The notes under the pieces are model-generated. The model had not been told where the DNA came from. It ran no database searches and was given only the letters and a program-made list of their open reading frames with translations. Shown in pieces: positions 26,432-36,364 of a stretch of 64,000 nt of DNA; position 1 is the first letter of the stretch, and each line of letters starts with the position of its first letter. Source of the stretch: Lachnospiraceae bacterium. GTDB lineage: Bacteria > Bacillota > Clostridia > Lachnospirales > Lachnospiraceae. A program made the translations under genes and the position numbers. The stretch lies in NCBI GenBank assembly GCA_022794265.1, contig JAAWEK010000003.1:409195-473194 (forward strand), written 5' to 3'.

Positions 26432-28546
26432 CTATTCATTTATATTAATTTTCTCTATTATATCTATAATTTCCTGATATCTGGCAATCTTGGCATCCTT
26501 ATCGCCGGACTGCTCAATAACAGTATTCAGTTCTTTCTGGATATCTCCCAGCAAATCTCTGGAAAAACTCTGTTTCAGAGACTCAATGGTATCTGAAAAA
26601 CGCATAACCTCATGCTCCAGCTTTTTACAGATGCCTTCCCGGACATCGTATATGGTATCAGAAAGAATTTTTTTAAAGTTGGATTTCATGGAGTTGCTCT
26701 TAATTTCTCCGTTAAACTCCGAAGTAATGATTTCTTCAAACTGGGTGGTCGGAAATTCTATAGTCGGAATCCGGATTCCCTGTAATGTTTTTTCCACCAG
26801 CATTTTGTAGTAAGATGCATCAAATTTTTCCCCCAGGGAATCCAGATTATCTATGATAATGCTTAATAACTGATGTTTTAATGCTGCAATATCCAGGGAT
26901 TTATTGAATGCCAGTTCAATACATTCCTTTCCGTCTTCCACAAAATTCCTGATATTCTCAATCGCATCATAGGCATCGATATATTGATATTTTTCATCAT
27001 AACTATATATTACCCTGGAACTGGTTCCCCAGGTCCATGGCTTACACCATACTGCAGTGGATTCCTTCCGGATTTCGAAATGAGTGGTAACGCCCTCCTT
27101 TTCCGAAACCTGTAAATATTCCCTGTTATAGGCCCGGATTTCACTGATTGCCTGCATCTTATGCTGATCCACTTTCTCCAGCAGTTCATTAAAAACCACC
27201 TCCAGATTGGAATTCATTTTATTAATCTGGGTAGTAATCAGGCGTTTCTGCTCAGACAGTTTTTCCTTATCATAAGTTTTAAGCTGTTCTGAACGCTTAA
27301 ATGCAAGTTTGGATATCCGCACCAGTTTATCGTTTAATTCATCTTTGGCAATCGGAATAAACGTAGAAGCCTTTTCCTCCAGCATTTGTTCTTTCTGCTC
27401 TACCACATCTTTAAAAATCTTTCTTACCTCATCCATATTTCCAATGGTACGCAGGTCCTTATTGGTAGGCTTATTTTGTGTGCAAAGATCTTCATAAATC
27501 CGCATTTCCTTTTTATTAAATTCTTCCACAGATTTCTTCGACATATTCTCTACCATGGAAGACACAAATACCGGATGCTTAAACTGTTCTATGATATCAT
27601 TATTGACATAAATATTATTATTTCTATAGTTAATAAACGCCTGTTGGGCATAATTCGTCAATTTCTGCTTTGTGGAATCAATAGCTTCTTTGATATTTTT
27701 ACAGTTCCACAAGGTATCCCGAAGTCCGTCATCGAAACGGCTGCAAACCAAAACGACTTTTTTGACGCCCTTCTTCGGAAGCTGGGATGCCATTAAATCA
27801 ATATCATTTTTATCCAGAAATGAAGTGGATTTGCTTAAGAAAAATACCACATCACACAATTCCATAAACTGCTTTGTCTTATCCACACGGGATAAAATCG
27901 GGTCATAGAGTCCCGGCGTATCTACAACCGAAATATCTTCCAGTTCCTCTTTATCCACAAAAATGCTGACACTCTTTACAATCGGTGTAAATGTTCCGTT
28001 TTCACCCACATACTCGTTCAATTCGTTCATCAGATCATCATAGGTTTCATAACGAATGGTTTCATGACCTTTTAAGATATATTTTTCCGGCTCCAGTTCC
28101 CGCTCTTTCACCATGGAAACAATTTCTCTGGCAACCACATATTCATCTGCCTGAATATCGTCTTTGGATTTAGACAAAATCAGTTTCCATTCCTCATGAC
28201 TGAAATACTCGATTTCTATCCGGTTCTCATCATCATATTCGATTCTTGTCAATGCGGCAGTCTTAGGCGTAACTGCCGACGGAAGAATATTTTTCCCATT
28301 AAATAAAAGAGAATTCAGAAATGTAGACTTTCCCACTTTTACCCTGCCGATAATTCCGATATTCAGCTTTCTGTCTTCCCGAAAGAAATCATCCGTCTTT
28401 GCAATAAAATTCTTTTTTATGGATGCTATGTCAAATAAATCAATTTCTTCCTCATAAGGCTGCAGTTTCATATAAACATTATCAACTTTATCGGTAAAAC
28501 TTTTAAATTCTATTTCATCTTCCCTGGTCTTTTTAAAAATGTCCAT
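26432..28546 (-). CDS. Dynamin-family GTPase, downstream member of a pair
   Basis: 704 residues. G1 GRVKVGKS (67-74), G3 DTPG (209-212) and a G4-like SRFDDG near 263 give a complete bacterial dynamin-like GTPase domain. A long predicted helical stalk follows (about 340-700, rich in Lys/Glu/Leu) with a short Trp-rich stretch WCKPWTWGTS near 500 that could be a membrane-touching loop. No true transmembrane helix is seen, unlike its partner. Bacterial dynamin-like proteins often act as unequal tandem pairs in membrane remodelling. It starts three bases after the upstream dynamin's stop codon, with GGAGG inside that gene's end. Confidence 0.85.
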   Translation of the reverse strand: MDIFKKTREDEIEFKSFTDKVDNVYMKLQPYEEEIDLFDIASIKKNFIAKTDDFFREDRKLNIGIIGRVKVGKSTFLNSLLFNGKNILPSAVTPKTAALTRIEYDDENRIEIEYFSHEEWKLILSKSKDDIQADEYVVAREIVSMVKERELEPEKYILKGHETIRYETYDDLMNELNEYVGENGTFTPIVKSVSIFVDKEELEDISVVDTPGLYDPILSRVDKTKQFMELCDVVFFLSKSTSFLDKNDIDLMASQLPKKGVKKVVLVCSRFDDGLRDTLWNCKNIKEAIDSTKQKLTNYAQQAFINYRNNNIYVNNDIIEQFKHPVFVSSMVENMSKKSVEEFNKKEMRIYEDLCTQNKPTNKDLRTIGNMDEVRKIFKDVVEQKEQMLEEKASTFIPIAKDELNDKLVRISKLAFKRSEQLKTYDKEKLSEQKRLITTQINKMNSNLEVVFNELLEKVDQHKMQAISEIRAYNREYLQVSEKEGVTTHFEIRKESTAVWCKPWTWGTSSRVIYSYDEKYQYIDAYDAIENIRNFVEDGKECIELAFNKSLDIAALKHQLLSIIIDNLDSLGEKFDASYYKMLVEKTLQGIRIPTIEFPTTQFEEIITSEFNGEIKSNSMKSNFKKILSDTIYDVREGICKKLEHEVMRFSDTIESLKQSFSRDLLGDIQKELNTVIEQSGDKDAKIARYQEIIDIIEKININE

Positions 28547-28548
28547 AA

Positions 28549-30186
28549 CTAATCCTCCTGAGTTAACCCATCATTCCGAAATGCCTTTATCATTTCCAAA
28601 TCTTTCTCTAACTCTTCAATATCCCTTGCCCGGGTATTTTCCTCAATACTGATATCTATTTTTATATCCTGCAGAGATTTTTCCATAATTGCCTTCTGCT
28701 TTAATACATCATTTTCAATCTTCTGATTGATACTTGTTATATATTTGGTGATTTCTCCCTCTATACTGGCAATAGTCTGCTTCGTCACCTCCGCAATTAT
28801 GGCATTTGCCGCCTTGTCAACTTCCTTCTGTTTCTTTTTATTGTTGGAAATATTATGTACGGTATCAGCCATTACACCTACCAGACCGCCAATCACAGCC
28901 GCAATCGGAGACAGAATCAGCCCTACACCTGCAAGTATCACCGGAAGCGCAGACTTTGCCACTTCTTCCACAACACTATCCTTCAGGGCTGAAGTGACAT
29001 TCTGAACAATAATATCATTGTCCGGAAATTCAATGGTAATCATCTCTGATATATGTTCCACATACTTTTTTAATTTCGGCTCAAATTCCGTATTGATACC
29101 AATCCGCACGGAACGTCTGACAACGGAATTAATCTTATCCGTAATATCCGTTCCATTCTCCAACATAGCGCTGATGGTCGGCAATGTTGCCTCTAAATCA
29201 CCTTTTACCCGGTCCCGGATGGTATTGATACAAACTTTTGACTGCCGGTCAAAATTATTCTTCTCTCTCTCAATATCTACAGTAATGGACTGCATTTTCT
29301 TTTCCAGTTTTTCCTGTTCCTGTTCCAGCCGGGACGTAGAAAGACAAGCCTTATCAATCCGCTCCAACAGATAGACTTCCGTAAATCTGGATGCGGTTCT
29401 CAGGGCTTTTGAATATTTATTCTTAAAAATCTGACTGGTCTGGGACTGTATCTCACGCAGAATATCTTTCAGTTCTTCCACATTTATTCTTCCGTAAGAA
29501 TCCACACAGGCAACCGTAACGTCTTCCCGTTCCACAATCCTTCCAACCAGCTTCTTTAACAATGCCTTACATTCCTCAATTTCATCGTCATCCAGCCGGT
29601 TGCTTTTTGTGATTACAACATATACAGGCATATTATATACTTTCAATTCCTTCAGGAAATCAGATATACTTTCTTTTAAAACCGGTTCATCCGAGGAAAC
29701 CACCAGCAAATATGCCAGACTGTTAGGCAGATACTGGTCTATGGCCCGGTTATGAAGTTCAAAACTGGTATCAAAGCCCGGCAGATCCACGATATTTACC
29801 GTCTTGATTTCCTTTAAAAATTCATTCTCATACTCAATTTTCACCAGGTCCGTAGTCTGAATGGTAAGACCCTTTAACGGCAGTTCTTCAATTCTCCGCT
29901 CAATTACAGCATCTTTATCATACTGATAAACTTTATTGTTTCCATAATAAATTTCCGTTGGTACCGCTGTCTCCGGCGTTATTTCCACACTCAGCAACGG
30001 TCTTCCGATAATCGCATTGATCATGGAACTCTTACCGGTACTGAAATTACCAACCACTGGTGTATTTACTCTATAGGAATCAATCCCGTCTAATATCGAC
30101 TCAGTGTCTGCCGGATCAATTCCATACTTATCCTGAATTTCTTTCAGTTTCCTGAATTTCTGCTTGTATTCATTTAAGTATTCCAT
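28549..30186 (-). CDS. Dynamin-family GTPase, upstream member of a pair
   Basis: 545 residues. G1 GNFSTGKSSMINA (46-58), switch motif ETAVPTE, G3 DLPG (134-137), G4-like TKSN near 205, then coiled coil (LEQEQEKLEKKM near 285) and a 27-residue Gly/Ile/Val/Leu hydrophobic segment (about 411-437) that fits a membrane paddle. A second coiled coil ends the protein. ATG at 30186 follows AGGAGG. It begins 16 bases after the stop of the LacI-type gene and runs into the second dynamin. Roles known for relatives: membrane fusion, envelope stress, phage tolerance (Bacillus DynA), toxin vesicle release (LeoABC). Function here is unknown. Confidence 0.86.
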   Translation of the reverse strand: MEYLNEYKQKFRKLKEIQDKYGIDPADTESILDGIDSYRVNTPVVGNFSTGKSSMINAIIGRPLLSVEITPETAVPTEIYYGNNKVYQYDKDAVIERRIEELPLKGLTIQTTDLVKIEYENEFLKEIKTVNIVDLPGFDTSFELHNRAIDQYLPNSLAYLLVVSSDEPVLKESISDFLKELKVYNMPVYVVITKSNRLDDDEIEECKALLKKLVGRIVEREDVTVACVDSYGRINVEELKDILREIQSQTSQIFKNKYSKALRTASRFTEVYLLERIDKACLSTSRLEQEQEKLEKKMQSITVDIEREKNNFDRQSKVCINTIRDRVKGDLEATLPTISAMLENGTDITDKINSVVRRSVRIGINTEFEPKLKKYVEHISEMITIEFPDNDIIVQNVTSALKDSVVEEVAKSALPVILAGVGLILSPIAAVIGGLVGVMADTVHNISNNKKKQKEVDKAANAIIAEVTKQTIASIEGEITKYITSINQKIENDVLKQKAIMEKSLQDIKIDISIEENTRARDIEELEKDLEMIKAFRNDGLTQED

Positions 30187-30201
30187 TGAATAACCTCCTA
30201 A

Positions 30202-31233
30202 CTATAGTTTAAGATTCCTGGTAGATTCTCCTATTATAAGCTCACCCGGAAACACCTTATGCACAGGCTTTCCCTTTTTATTAATCATATCAAACAATAC
30301 CTTTAATGTTTCCGTTGCTATTTCTTCCACCGGCTGTCTGATGGTAGTGATTGACGGCGAATAAAATCTGGAAAGTTCAAGCCCGTCATATCCCGCTACC
30401 GAATAATCTTCCGGTATTTTCCTTCCGGATTCCAAAATGGCCCTGCATGCACCGATGGCAATATTATCGGTAATTGCAAAAATTGCCGTACAATCGCAGT
30501 GATCCGCAAGCAGTTTTCTTGCTGCCAGGTACCCGCTTTCCATGGAATATCTGTCATTTCCGCTCTGTAAATAATATACTAAATTCTCATCGAATTCAAT
30601 ATGATTATCTGATAATGCCTTTAAATATCCTTCCAGTCGAAGTCTGCCGATACTTTCATCATCTTCGGTTGCAGATAAAATCGCTATTCTATTATGACCT
30701 AATTTGCACAAATAATCAACTATTTTATAACTTTCTTTTAAATCATCCACTGCCACGGAAGAATAATTTAAATTCTGAAACTGTGACATTCTGACCGTGC
30801 TTAATACAAAAGGTACTGTCAGTTTTTCTAATTTCTCTTTAGAATGAGAAAAATAGCCGCCCAGAAATATAATTCCTTTTAAACGTTTCTCTTTCTCCAA
30901 CTCTATCGCAACATCTATCTCGTCCTGATTTTCATCCACTCTCTGTAAGATAAATGTATATTTTCTCTTTTTAATTTCTTTTTCAAATGCAGTAATTATG
31001 GGACTGAAAAACGGATTATTGATACCTTTAATCAATACTGCAATGGTTCTTGAAACCTGTCGTTTCAGATTCCTGGCACTATTATTCGGAATATAATTAT
31101 ATTCCCGGATTGCCTGAAGAATTTTATTTTTGGTTTCTTCATTAATTCCCGCCTCGTTATTGATGGCTCTGGAAACAGTGCTTACACCGACTCCGCAAAT
31201 CTTTGCAATATCTTTTATAGTTATCTTATCCAT
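30202..31233 (-). CDS. LacI family transcriptional regulator
   Basis: 343 residues. The N-terminal helix-turn-helix ITIKDIAKICGVGVSTVSRAIN and hinge YNYIPNNSARNL are followed by a periplasmic-binding-protein-like sensor domain. It directly follows malQ and the sugar transporter on the same strand, so it most likely controls that locus through the palindrome at 36229-36240, with a maltodextrin or glucan product as inducer (inference). Confidence 0.93.
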   Translation of the reverse strand: MDKITIKDIAKICGVGVSTVSRAINNEAGINEETKNKILQAIREYNYIPNNSARNLKRQVSRTIAVLIKGINNPFFSPIITAFEKEIKKRKYTFILQRVDENQDEIDVAIELEKEKRLKGIIFLGGYFSHSKEKLEKLTVPFVLSTVRMSQFQNLNYSSVAVDDLKESYKIVDYLCKLGHNRIAILSATEDDESIGRLRLEGYLKALSDNHIEFDENLVYYLQSGNDRYSMESGYLAARKLLADHCDCTAIFAITDNIAIGACRAILESGRKIPEDYSVAGYDGLELSRFYSPSITTIRQPVEEIATETLKVLFDMINKKGKPVHKVFPGELIIGESTRNLKL

Positions 31234-31296
31234 TTCCCAATCCCACTTTCAATTGCCGAAATCCTTACGCTTCAGCAAAAATATATCAAATCACTG

Positions 31297-32781
31297 TCAA
31301 CCCAGTCTCTCATAGGTTTCCGTCATTCCTTTAATTTTTTCCAGTAACTCCTCCGTCAGATCTTCTGACTTCATCCTCCATTTCCAATTGAGTCCCAGAG
31401 TAGAAGGTATATTGATTCTTGCTTCAGAACCCAGTCCCAGGTAATCCTGAAGCGGTATAATAGCAGTATCCGAAACAGAAGCCAATACCGCCCTGATATA
31501 ATCCCAGTGAATCTCTTCCCTTGGTGTATCCGAATTATTCAGATACAGTTTCGCATATTCTTTATCCGATTCCGAAATAGAATCATACCATCCCTGCAGG
31601 GTATCATTATCATGGGTGCCTGTATACACAACGGTATTTTTATGATAGGTATGGGGAAGATAATTGCTCTCTTCCCGGGAATCAAAGGCAAACTGCATAA
31701 CTTTCATTCCCGGATATCCGGTGTCCTGCACCAGTTTCAAAACCGTATCCGTCAGATATCCCAGATCTTCTGCAATAATGTCCAGTCTGCCTAGTTTTTC
31801 ACTCAGAGTATTAAACAGCTCAATTCCCGGACCTTTTTCCCAATGACCGTTTTCAGCGGTTTTGTCTCCAAACGGAATGGAGTAGTATTCATCAAATCCC
31901 CGGAAGTGATCAATCCGCACTATATCATATAACTTAAAACTGTATTGAACCCGCTTAATCCACCATTCATATCCGGTAGATTTATGATATTCCCAGTCGT
32001 ATAACGGATTTCCCCAAAGCTGTCCGGTAGCCGCAAAAGCATCTGGCGGACATCCGGCTACTGCCAGAGGTTCATTTTCCTCATTAAACTGAAATAATCT
32101 GGTATCTGCCCAACAGTCCGCACTGTCAAATGCAACATAAATAGGAATATCACCGATAATCCGTATTCCCTTTTTATTCGCATAATTTTTGAGCTTCGTC
32201 CATTGTTCCATAAATAAAAATTGAAGATACATATAAAACCGAATATCTTCCTGTAATTCTTTTTCGTATATTTTTAAAGCTGCCGGTTTCCGAAGACGGA
32301 TGTCTTCTTCCCATTCCGTCCAGCTTACCCCGTCATTGGAATCTTTGATTGCCATAAATAAAGCATAATCCTTCAGCCAGTCTTTATTTTCCTTTACAAA
32401 AGCATTAAAACCTGCATCTTTATCTAAATCCGCCCGCTGGAATGCCTGCCATAACAGTCCGAATCTGGATTCATAAATTTTCCCATAATCAATACTTCTG
32501 TCATCATCACCAAAGTCGCATTCTTCACATTCCTCTTCTGTCAGCAGTCCCTGCCGGATTAACTCTTCCAGGTCGATAAAATACGGATTCCCGGCAAAGG
32601 TGGAAAAGGACTGATAAGGCGAATCCCCAAAACTGGTAGGCCCTAAAGGTAATATCTGCCAATATGACTGATGGGCTTTACTAAGCCCATCAATAAATTC
32701 ATATGCTTCCTTTGAGAAACATCCGATACCGTATTTGGATGGCAGACTGGCAACTGGTAATAATATGCCGCTTGCTCTCAT
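31297..32781 (-). CDS. malQ: 4-alpha-glucanotransferase (amylomaltase)
   Basis: 494-residue GH77 enzyme that transfers maltosyl chains between alpha-1,4 glucans, releasing glucose. All catalytic residues are present: nucleophile Asp in IVRIDHFRGF near 295, acid Glu in IIAEDLGYLT near 342, and Asp in GTHDNDT near 395; the 250s-loop region is intact. The start ATG 32781 is eight bases after AGGA; an ATG three codons upstream overlaps the ribosome binding site. It lies between the transporter and the LacI gene. Confidence 0.95.
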   Translation of the reverse strand: MRASGILLPVASLPSKYGIGCFSKEAYEFIDGLSKAHQSYWQILPLGPTSFGDSPYQSFSTFAGNPYFIDLEELIRQGLLTEEECEECDFGDDDRSIDYGKIYESRFGLLWQAFQRADLDKDAGFNAFVKENKDWLKDYALFMAIKDSNDGVSWTEWEEDIRLRKPAALKIYEKELQEDIRFYMYLQFLFMEQWTKLKNYANKKGIRIIGDIPIYVAFDSADCWADTRLFQFNEENEPLAVAGCPPDAFAATGQLWGNPLYDWEYHKSTGYEWWIKRVQYSFKLYDIVRIDHFRGFDEYYSIPFGDKTAENGHWEKGPGIELFNTLSEKLGRLDIIAEDLGYLTDTVLKLVQDTGYPGMKVMQFAFDSREESNYLPHTYHKNTVVYTGTHDNDTLQGWYDSISESDKEYAKLYLNNSDTPREEIHWDYIRAVLASVSDTAIIPLQDYLGLGSEARINIPSTLGLNWKWRMKSEDLTEELLEKIKGMTETYERLG

Positions 32782-32831
32782 AACACACATCCTATTCTGC
32801 CGAAATAAAACGGCTGATTTTTAATTTAACC

Positions 32832-33701
32832 TTAACCTTTTACTGCACCTGCTGCAACACCCTTTATGATATGTTTCTGACACAGCAGATAGAATACAAT
32901 AATTGGAATAATTGCAATTACAAGCATGGCCATCAGCCATCCCAGTTCCGTTACACCATGGGAACCGCTGCAGGCATCAATGGCAATCGGAATCGTCTTA
33001 ATTTTTCCTGTTCTTGGAAGTATCAGATACGGCAACAGATAATCGTTCCATACCCACATGGTTTCCAGAATCGCTATCGTAATCATGGTTGGCTTTAACA
33101 TCGGCGCCACCACCCGGAAATATGTCTGAATCGGATTGCAGCCGTCAATCATAGCCGCTTCTTCCACATCAAACGGAATGGCTTTCACAAAACCTCCGAA
33201 CATGAATACACACTGCCCGGCTCCAAAACCTACATACATAACAATCAGACCAAACGGCGTATTCAGTCCCAGCATATCTGCCAGACTTGCCATCGGGAAC
33301 ATGACCATCTGGAACGGAACAATCATGGAAAATACAAAAGAATAAAAAATAACACTGGTGATTTTAGATTTCACTCTGGTCAGATACCATGCTGTCATGG
33401 ATGTAAACAGAACGATTACCACCACTGCACTTACAGTAATAATCACCGACCATTTCACTGCCGTAAACATTTCTACTCTTTTCGCACCATTTATATAATT
33501 CTTCCAGCCGTAAAAAGATTCCTTCGTAACTAAATCAAACGCCATTCCGGCTCTTAAAAAGACTTTCTTCTTAAAAGAATTCATCACAACAATCACAATC
33601 GGGGCAAGAAATACGATTGCACAGGAAACCAAAATAATAAAAGAAACCGTACTTGCAATCATTCTATGAATTCTCTGAGATTTCATTTTTTCAGCTTCCA
33701 T
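32832..33701 (-). CDS. Carbohydrate ABC transporter permease (MalG type)
   Basis: 289 residues with six hydrophobic segments. The cytoplasmic EAA loop reads EEAAMIDGCNPIQTYFRVVAPMLKP near residue 188, the site that contacts the ATPase. It starts in the stop codon of the upstream permease gene. No ATPase is encoded here, so a shared MsmX-type ATPase elsewhere is expected. The substrate is probably maltodextrin because of malQ. Confidence 0.92.
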   Translation of the reverse strand: MEAEKMKSQRIHRMIASTVSFIILVSCAIVFLAPIVIVVMNSFKKKVFLRAGMAFDLVTKESFYGWKNYINGAKRVEMFTAVKWSVIITVSAVVVIVLFTSMTAWYLTRVKSKITSVIFYSFVFSMIVPFQMVMFPMASLADMLGLNTPFGLIVMYVGFGAGQCVFMFGGFVKAIPFDVEEAAMIDGCNPIQTYFRVVAPMLKPTMITIAILETMWVWNDYLLPYLILPRTGKIKTIPIAIDACSGSHGVTELGWLMAMLVIAIIPIIVFYLLCQKHIIKGVAAGAVKG

Positions 33702-34555
33702 TATGATTCAACCTCCTTGGATCGTGTAAGTCTGAGTTGGGCAAACGTAATACATGCAACAATTAAAAAGAATATAACTGCTTTTGCCTGGGCTCGTCCT
33801 TCCGAAAATGGACTGCTTCCATTGTAAAACGTATTATATATATCCAGCGCAACCAGATTTGTTTTCGGAGAAATTCCGTTCAGCGCATAGTTCTGATCAT
33901 AAAGCTTGAAGGAATTTGATATTGTAAGGAATAAACAAATGGTTACTGAAGGCATAACCAATGGAATCGTAATCTTATATAGTATCTGAAATGGCGTAGC
34001 GCCATCTATTTTCGCTGCTTCTAAAACATCTTCCGGAATATTCTGAATCCCTGCGATATAAATAATCATCATATATCCCATCAGCTGCCAGCACATGACT
34101 ACCAATAACCCCCAAAATCCATAATCAGCGCCTGTATATGTCAATGGTCTTCCGGTAGTCTTTAAGAACACCGTATTCAGAATTTCTCTCCATATAAAAC
34201 CCAATACAAGACCGCCAATTAAGTTTGGCATAAAAAATATAGTTCTGAATATATTTGTTCCCGGTATTTTCTTTGTCAGCAGCAACGCCAGAGCAAATGC
34301 ACCTACATTAATTAAAATAACCGAAATAATCGTAAACTTTGTTGTCCTTAATAATGCATTTAAGAAATTTTGATCTTTTGTCAAAATATAAACATAATTC
34401 TTGATTCCTACAAAAGATGCATCACGAATCGTGTTAAATTTACAAAAAGATAAATAAATTCCCATAACAAACGGTATAACAAATGCAATTATAAATGCAA
34501 TCAACGTTGGGAGGACAAATATTGGAAAATATTTTTTTAATGATTTGCTATTCAT
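33701..34555 (-). CDS. Carbohydrate ABC transporter permease (MalF type)
   Basis: 284 residues, six hydrophobic segments, EAA loop EDVLEAAKIDGATPFQILYKITIPLVMP near residue 180. It lies after the binding-protein gene with a 146-base gap containing a strong hairpin, and overlaps the next permease by one base. Size fits a MalF without the large periplasmic domain, as in Gram-positives. Confidence 0.92.
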   Translation of the reverse strand: MNSKSLKKYFPIFVLPTLIAFIIAFVIPFVMGIYLSFCKFNTIRDASFVGIKNYVYILTKDQNFLNALLRTTKFTIISVILINVGAFALALLLTKKIPGTNIFRTIFFMPNLIGGLVLGFIWREILNTVFLKTTGRPLTYTGADYGFWGLLVVMCWQLMGYMMIIYIAGIQNIPEDVLEAAKIDGATPFQILYKITIPLVMPSVTICLFLTISNSFKLYDQNYALNGISPKTNLVALDIYNTFYNGSSPFSEGRAQAKAVIFFLIVACITFAQLRLTRSKEVES

Positions 34556-34642
34556 GATAATATCTCTCCTAACCTGTTTTTTGAAAAAAATAGTGAGTAA
34601 GGTTTGTAATACCCTCTCACCTTTAACCGTAGCTTTATTTAT

Positions 34643-34676
34643 ATATTTTCACACCGCCGGAGCGGTGTGAAAATAT
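34643..34676 (-). terminator. Hairpin after the binding-protein gene
   Basis: A 15-bp perfect inverted repeat (ATATTTTCACACCGC and complement, four-base loop) lies between the binding protein and permease genes, with no long T-run. It would allow partial read-through and protect the upstream message, giving excess binding protein over permease. Confidence 0.7.
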
Positions 34677-34701
34677 GTAAAACAAAGTTACAAATCAAAC
34701 A

Positions 34702-36123
34702 TTATTCATTTGCTGCTGCTTTTTCTGCTTTCCACTTATCGATGGCATCCTTTACAACTGTATCCCATTCTGCACTGCCTTCAGCATATGCTAACAGGTT
34801 TACACCCAAAGCATCCTTCCAAGCCTGGCTTGGTGTAGTTGTGGTTACCCATGAAACAGTTGTAGTTGAAGAATTTGCTACATCTGCATTTGCCAGCTTA
34901 ACAAGAGGATTAGCCTCTTCTGCTGCAGAGTTATCAAATCCGTCAAACGGAGCAACACCATAGTTCTTAGATACGAATTCCATACCTGTCTTTGAAGAAT
35001 ATAACCATTTTAAGAAGTAAGCAGAAGCTTCTTTATCTGCATCTGAAGCATTGCTGTTCATACATACGAAGTTTTCTGTACCGGTACAAAGACCCTGGGA
35101 TTCTTCTCCTTCTGCACCTGTGTAGATTGGCATATAGTACAGGTCATCCGCACTTACTTTTCCGCCGTCAACATTAATCTGGCTCCATGCCCAAACACCG
35201 TTCTGTGCGATTGCTGCTTCTCCTAAAGCAAATTCAGCCATGGAATCGTCTACAGAACCGGTAGAAGCCTGATCCTTTGATACAGTTGCATTGTTCAGGT
35301 ACAGATCAATGATGTTCTTGAAGTTCTCATTAAATGAGAATGTAATTTCCTGCTTGTCTGTTGCGTTATCAGCCTTGTATTCATAGTATAACGGCAGACA
35401 GAATAAATGGTTTGTAATTCTCCAGTTATTGCTTGAATTCAAAGCAACCTGTGAGAATGCACCCTTAATGCCCAAATCAGCCTTATGAGCCTGCATATCT
35501 TCTACAACAGCCTTTAACTTTGCAAAAGAATTGATATCTTCAATCTTTTCGCAACCAGTATCAGCAATACCTTCCAGTGCAAAATAATCAGCAAAAATCT
35601 TCTTGTTGCAGATAAGACCATATGTTTCCATCATAAGAGGAATACCATATACGCCGTCTCCGCTCTTGATTACGCTTTCTTTATCTGTTAACATATTATA
35701 GAAGTCTGTATCGGACATATCTTCGCAATACTCTTTCCATGTGTTATAACCAACTGGTCCGTTAACAGTAAAGAGTGTAGGTGCATCGGACTTAGCCATC
35801 TCAACTTTTAATGTTGATTCATACTGGTTCTCTGCTGCTGTTACTACCTTTGCATTAAGTCCTGTTTCCTCAGAGAATGCTTTCATAAGCTTCTCGTACT
35901 CGCCAGAAATTTCAGGCTTAAAGTTCAGGAAATATACGGAACCTTCTGTAGGTACCTCTCCGGAATTGTTCTTGTCATCACCGGAAGTGGTGGTTTCTTT
36001 GTCATCACCGGCAGGTGCCTTTGTTGTAGTTTCTTTGTTGTCATCATCGTCTGAACCACAGCCAACTAATGTAGTAGCAGCCATAGCCACACAAAGTGCT
36101 ACGCTTAATAATTTCTTTCTCAT
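34702..36123 (-). CDS. Sugar ABC transporter substrate-binding lipoprotein
   Basis: 473 residues, family 1 extracellular solute-binding protein. The signal peptide ends in the lipobox LVGC (Cys 22), followed by an Asp/Thr-rich linker and the two-lobed binding fold. Being first in the operon and next to two permeases, malQ and a LacI regulator, it probably binds maltodextrin or a related glucan; the ligand is not provable from sequence. Promoter and operator lie just upstream. Confidence 0.92.
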   Translation of the reverse strand: MRKKLLSVALCVAMAATTLVGCGSDDDDNKETTTKAPAGDDKETTTSGDDKNNSGEVPTEGSVYFLNFKPEISGEYEKLMKAFSEETGLNAKVVTAAENQYESTLKVEMAKSDAPTLFTVNGPVGYNTWKEYCEDMSDTDFYNMLTDKESVIKSGDGVYGIPLMMETYGLICNKKIFADYFALEGIADTGCEKIEDINSFAKLKAVVEDMQAHKADLGIKGAFSQVALNSSNNWRITNHLFCLPLYYEYKADNATDKQEITFSFNENFKNIIDLYLNNATVSKDQASTGSVDDSMAEFALGEAAIAQNGVWAWSQINVDGGKVSADDLYYMPIYTGAEGEESQGLCTGTENFVCMNSNASDADKEASAYFLKWLYSSKTGMEFVSKNYGVAPFDGFDNSAAEEANPLVKLANADVANSSTTTVSWVTTTTPSQAWKDALGVNLLAYAEGSAEWDTVVKDAIDKWKAEKAAANE

Positions 36124-36228
36124 TCTAGTATTACCTCTCCTTCATAAGATTGTGAGTAGTTATTAGTTACCAGAGTTATTACCTTTTCAATAACAAACAA
36201 TTTTATTCAATTAATGGTCTGTCATTGC

Positions 36229-36240
36229 GGTAACGTTTCC
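36229..36240. promoter_or_regulatory. LacI-type operator of the sugar locus
   Basis: GGTAACGTTTCC, a near-perfect palindrome around AACGTT, the usual LacI/CcpA-type core. It lies about 15 to 27 bases downstream of the -10 of the binding-protein promoter, a repressing position. Binding by the LacI protein of this locus or by CcpA is possible. Confidence 0.6.
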
Positions 36241-36255
36241 AATTACTATGTGTAG

Positions 36256-36284
36256 ATATTAACATATCTATTCATCATTTGCAA
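36256..36284 (-). promoter_or_regulatory. Sigma-A promoter of the sugar transport operon
   Basis: TTGCAA and TAATAT exactly 17 bases apart on the minus strand, about 130 bases before the binding-protein start. Confidence 0.7.
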
Positions 36285-36319
36285 CACTCTTTCCATATTC
36301 CTATATTTCTTTGTATGTT

Positions 36320-36351
36320 TTTCACAAAAAAATCAATTGATTTTTGTGAAA
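36320..36351 (-). terminator. Hairpin after hisA
   Basis: A palindrome TTTCACAAAAA...TTTTTGTGAAA with AATCAATTGATT at the centre lies 13 bases after the hisA stop codon. Its own arm supplies the T-run on the minus strand, so it probably ends the hisA transcript. Confidence 0.6.
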
Positions 36352-36364
36352 TATTAACTGTTTT

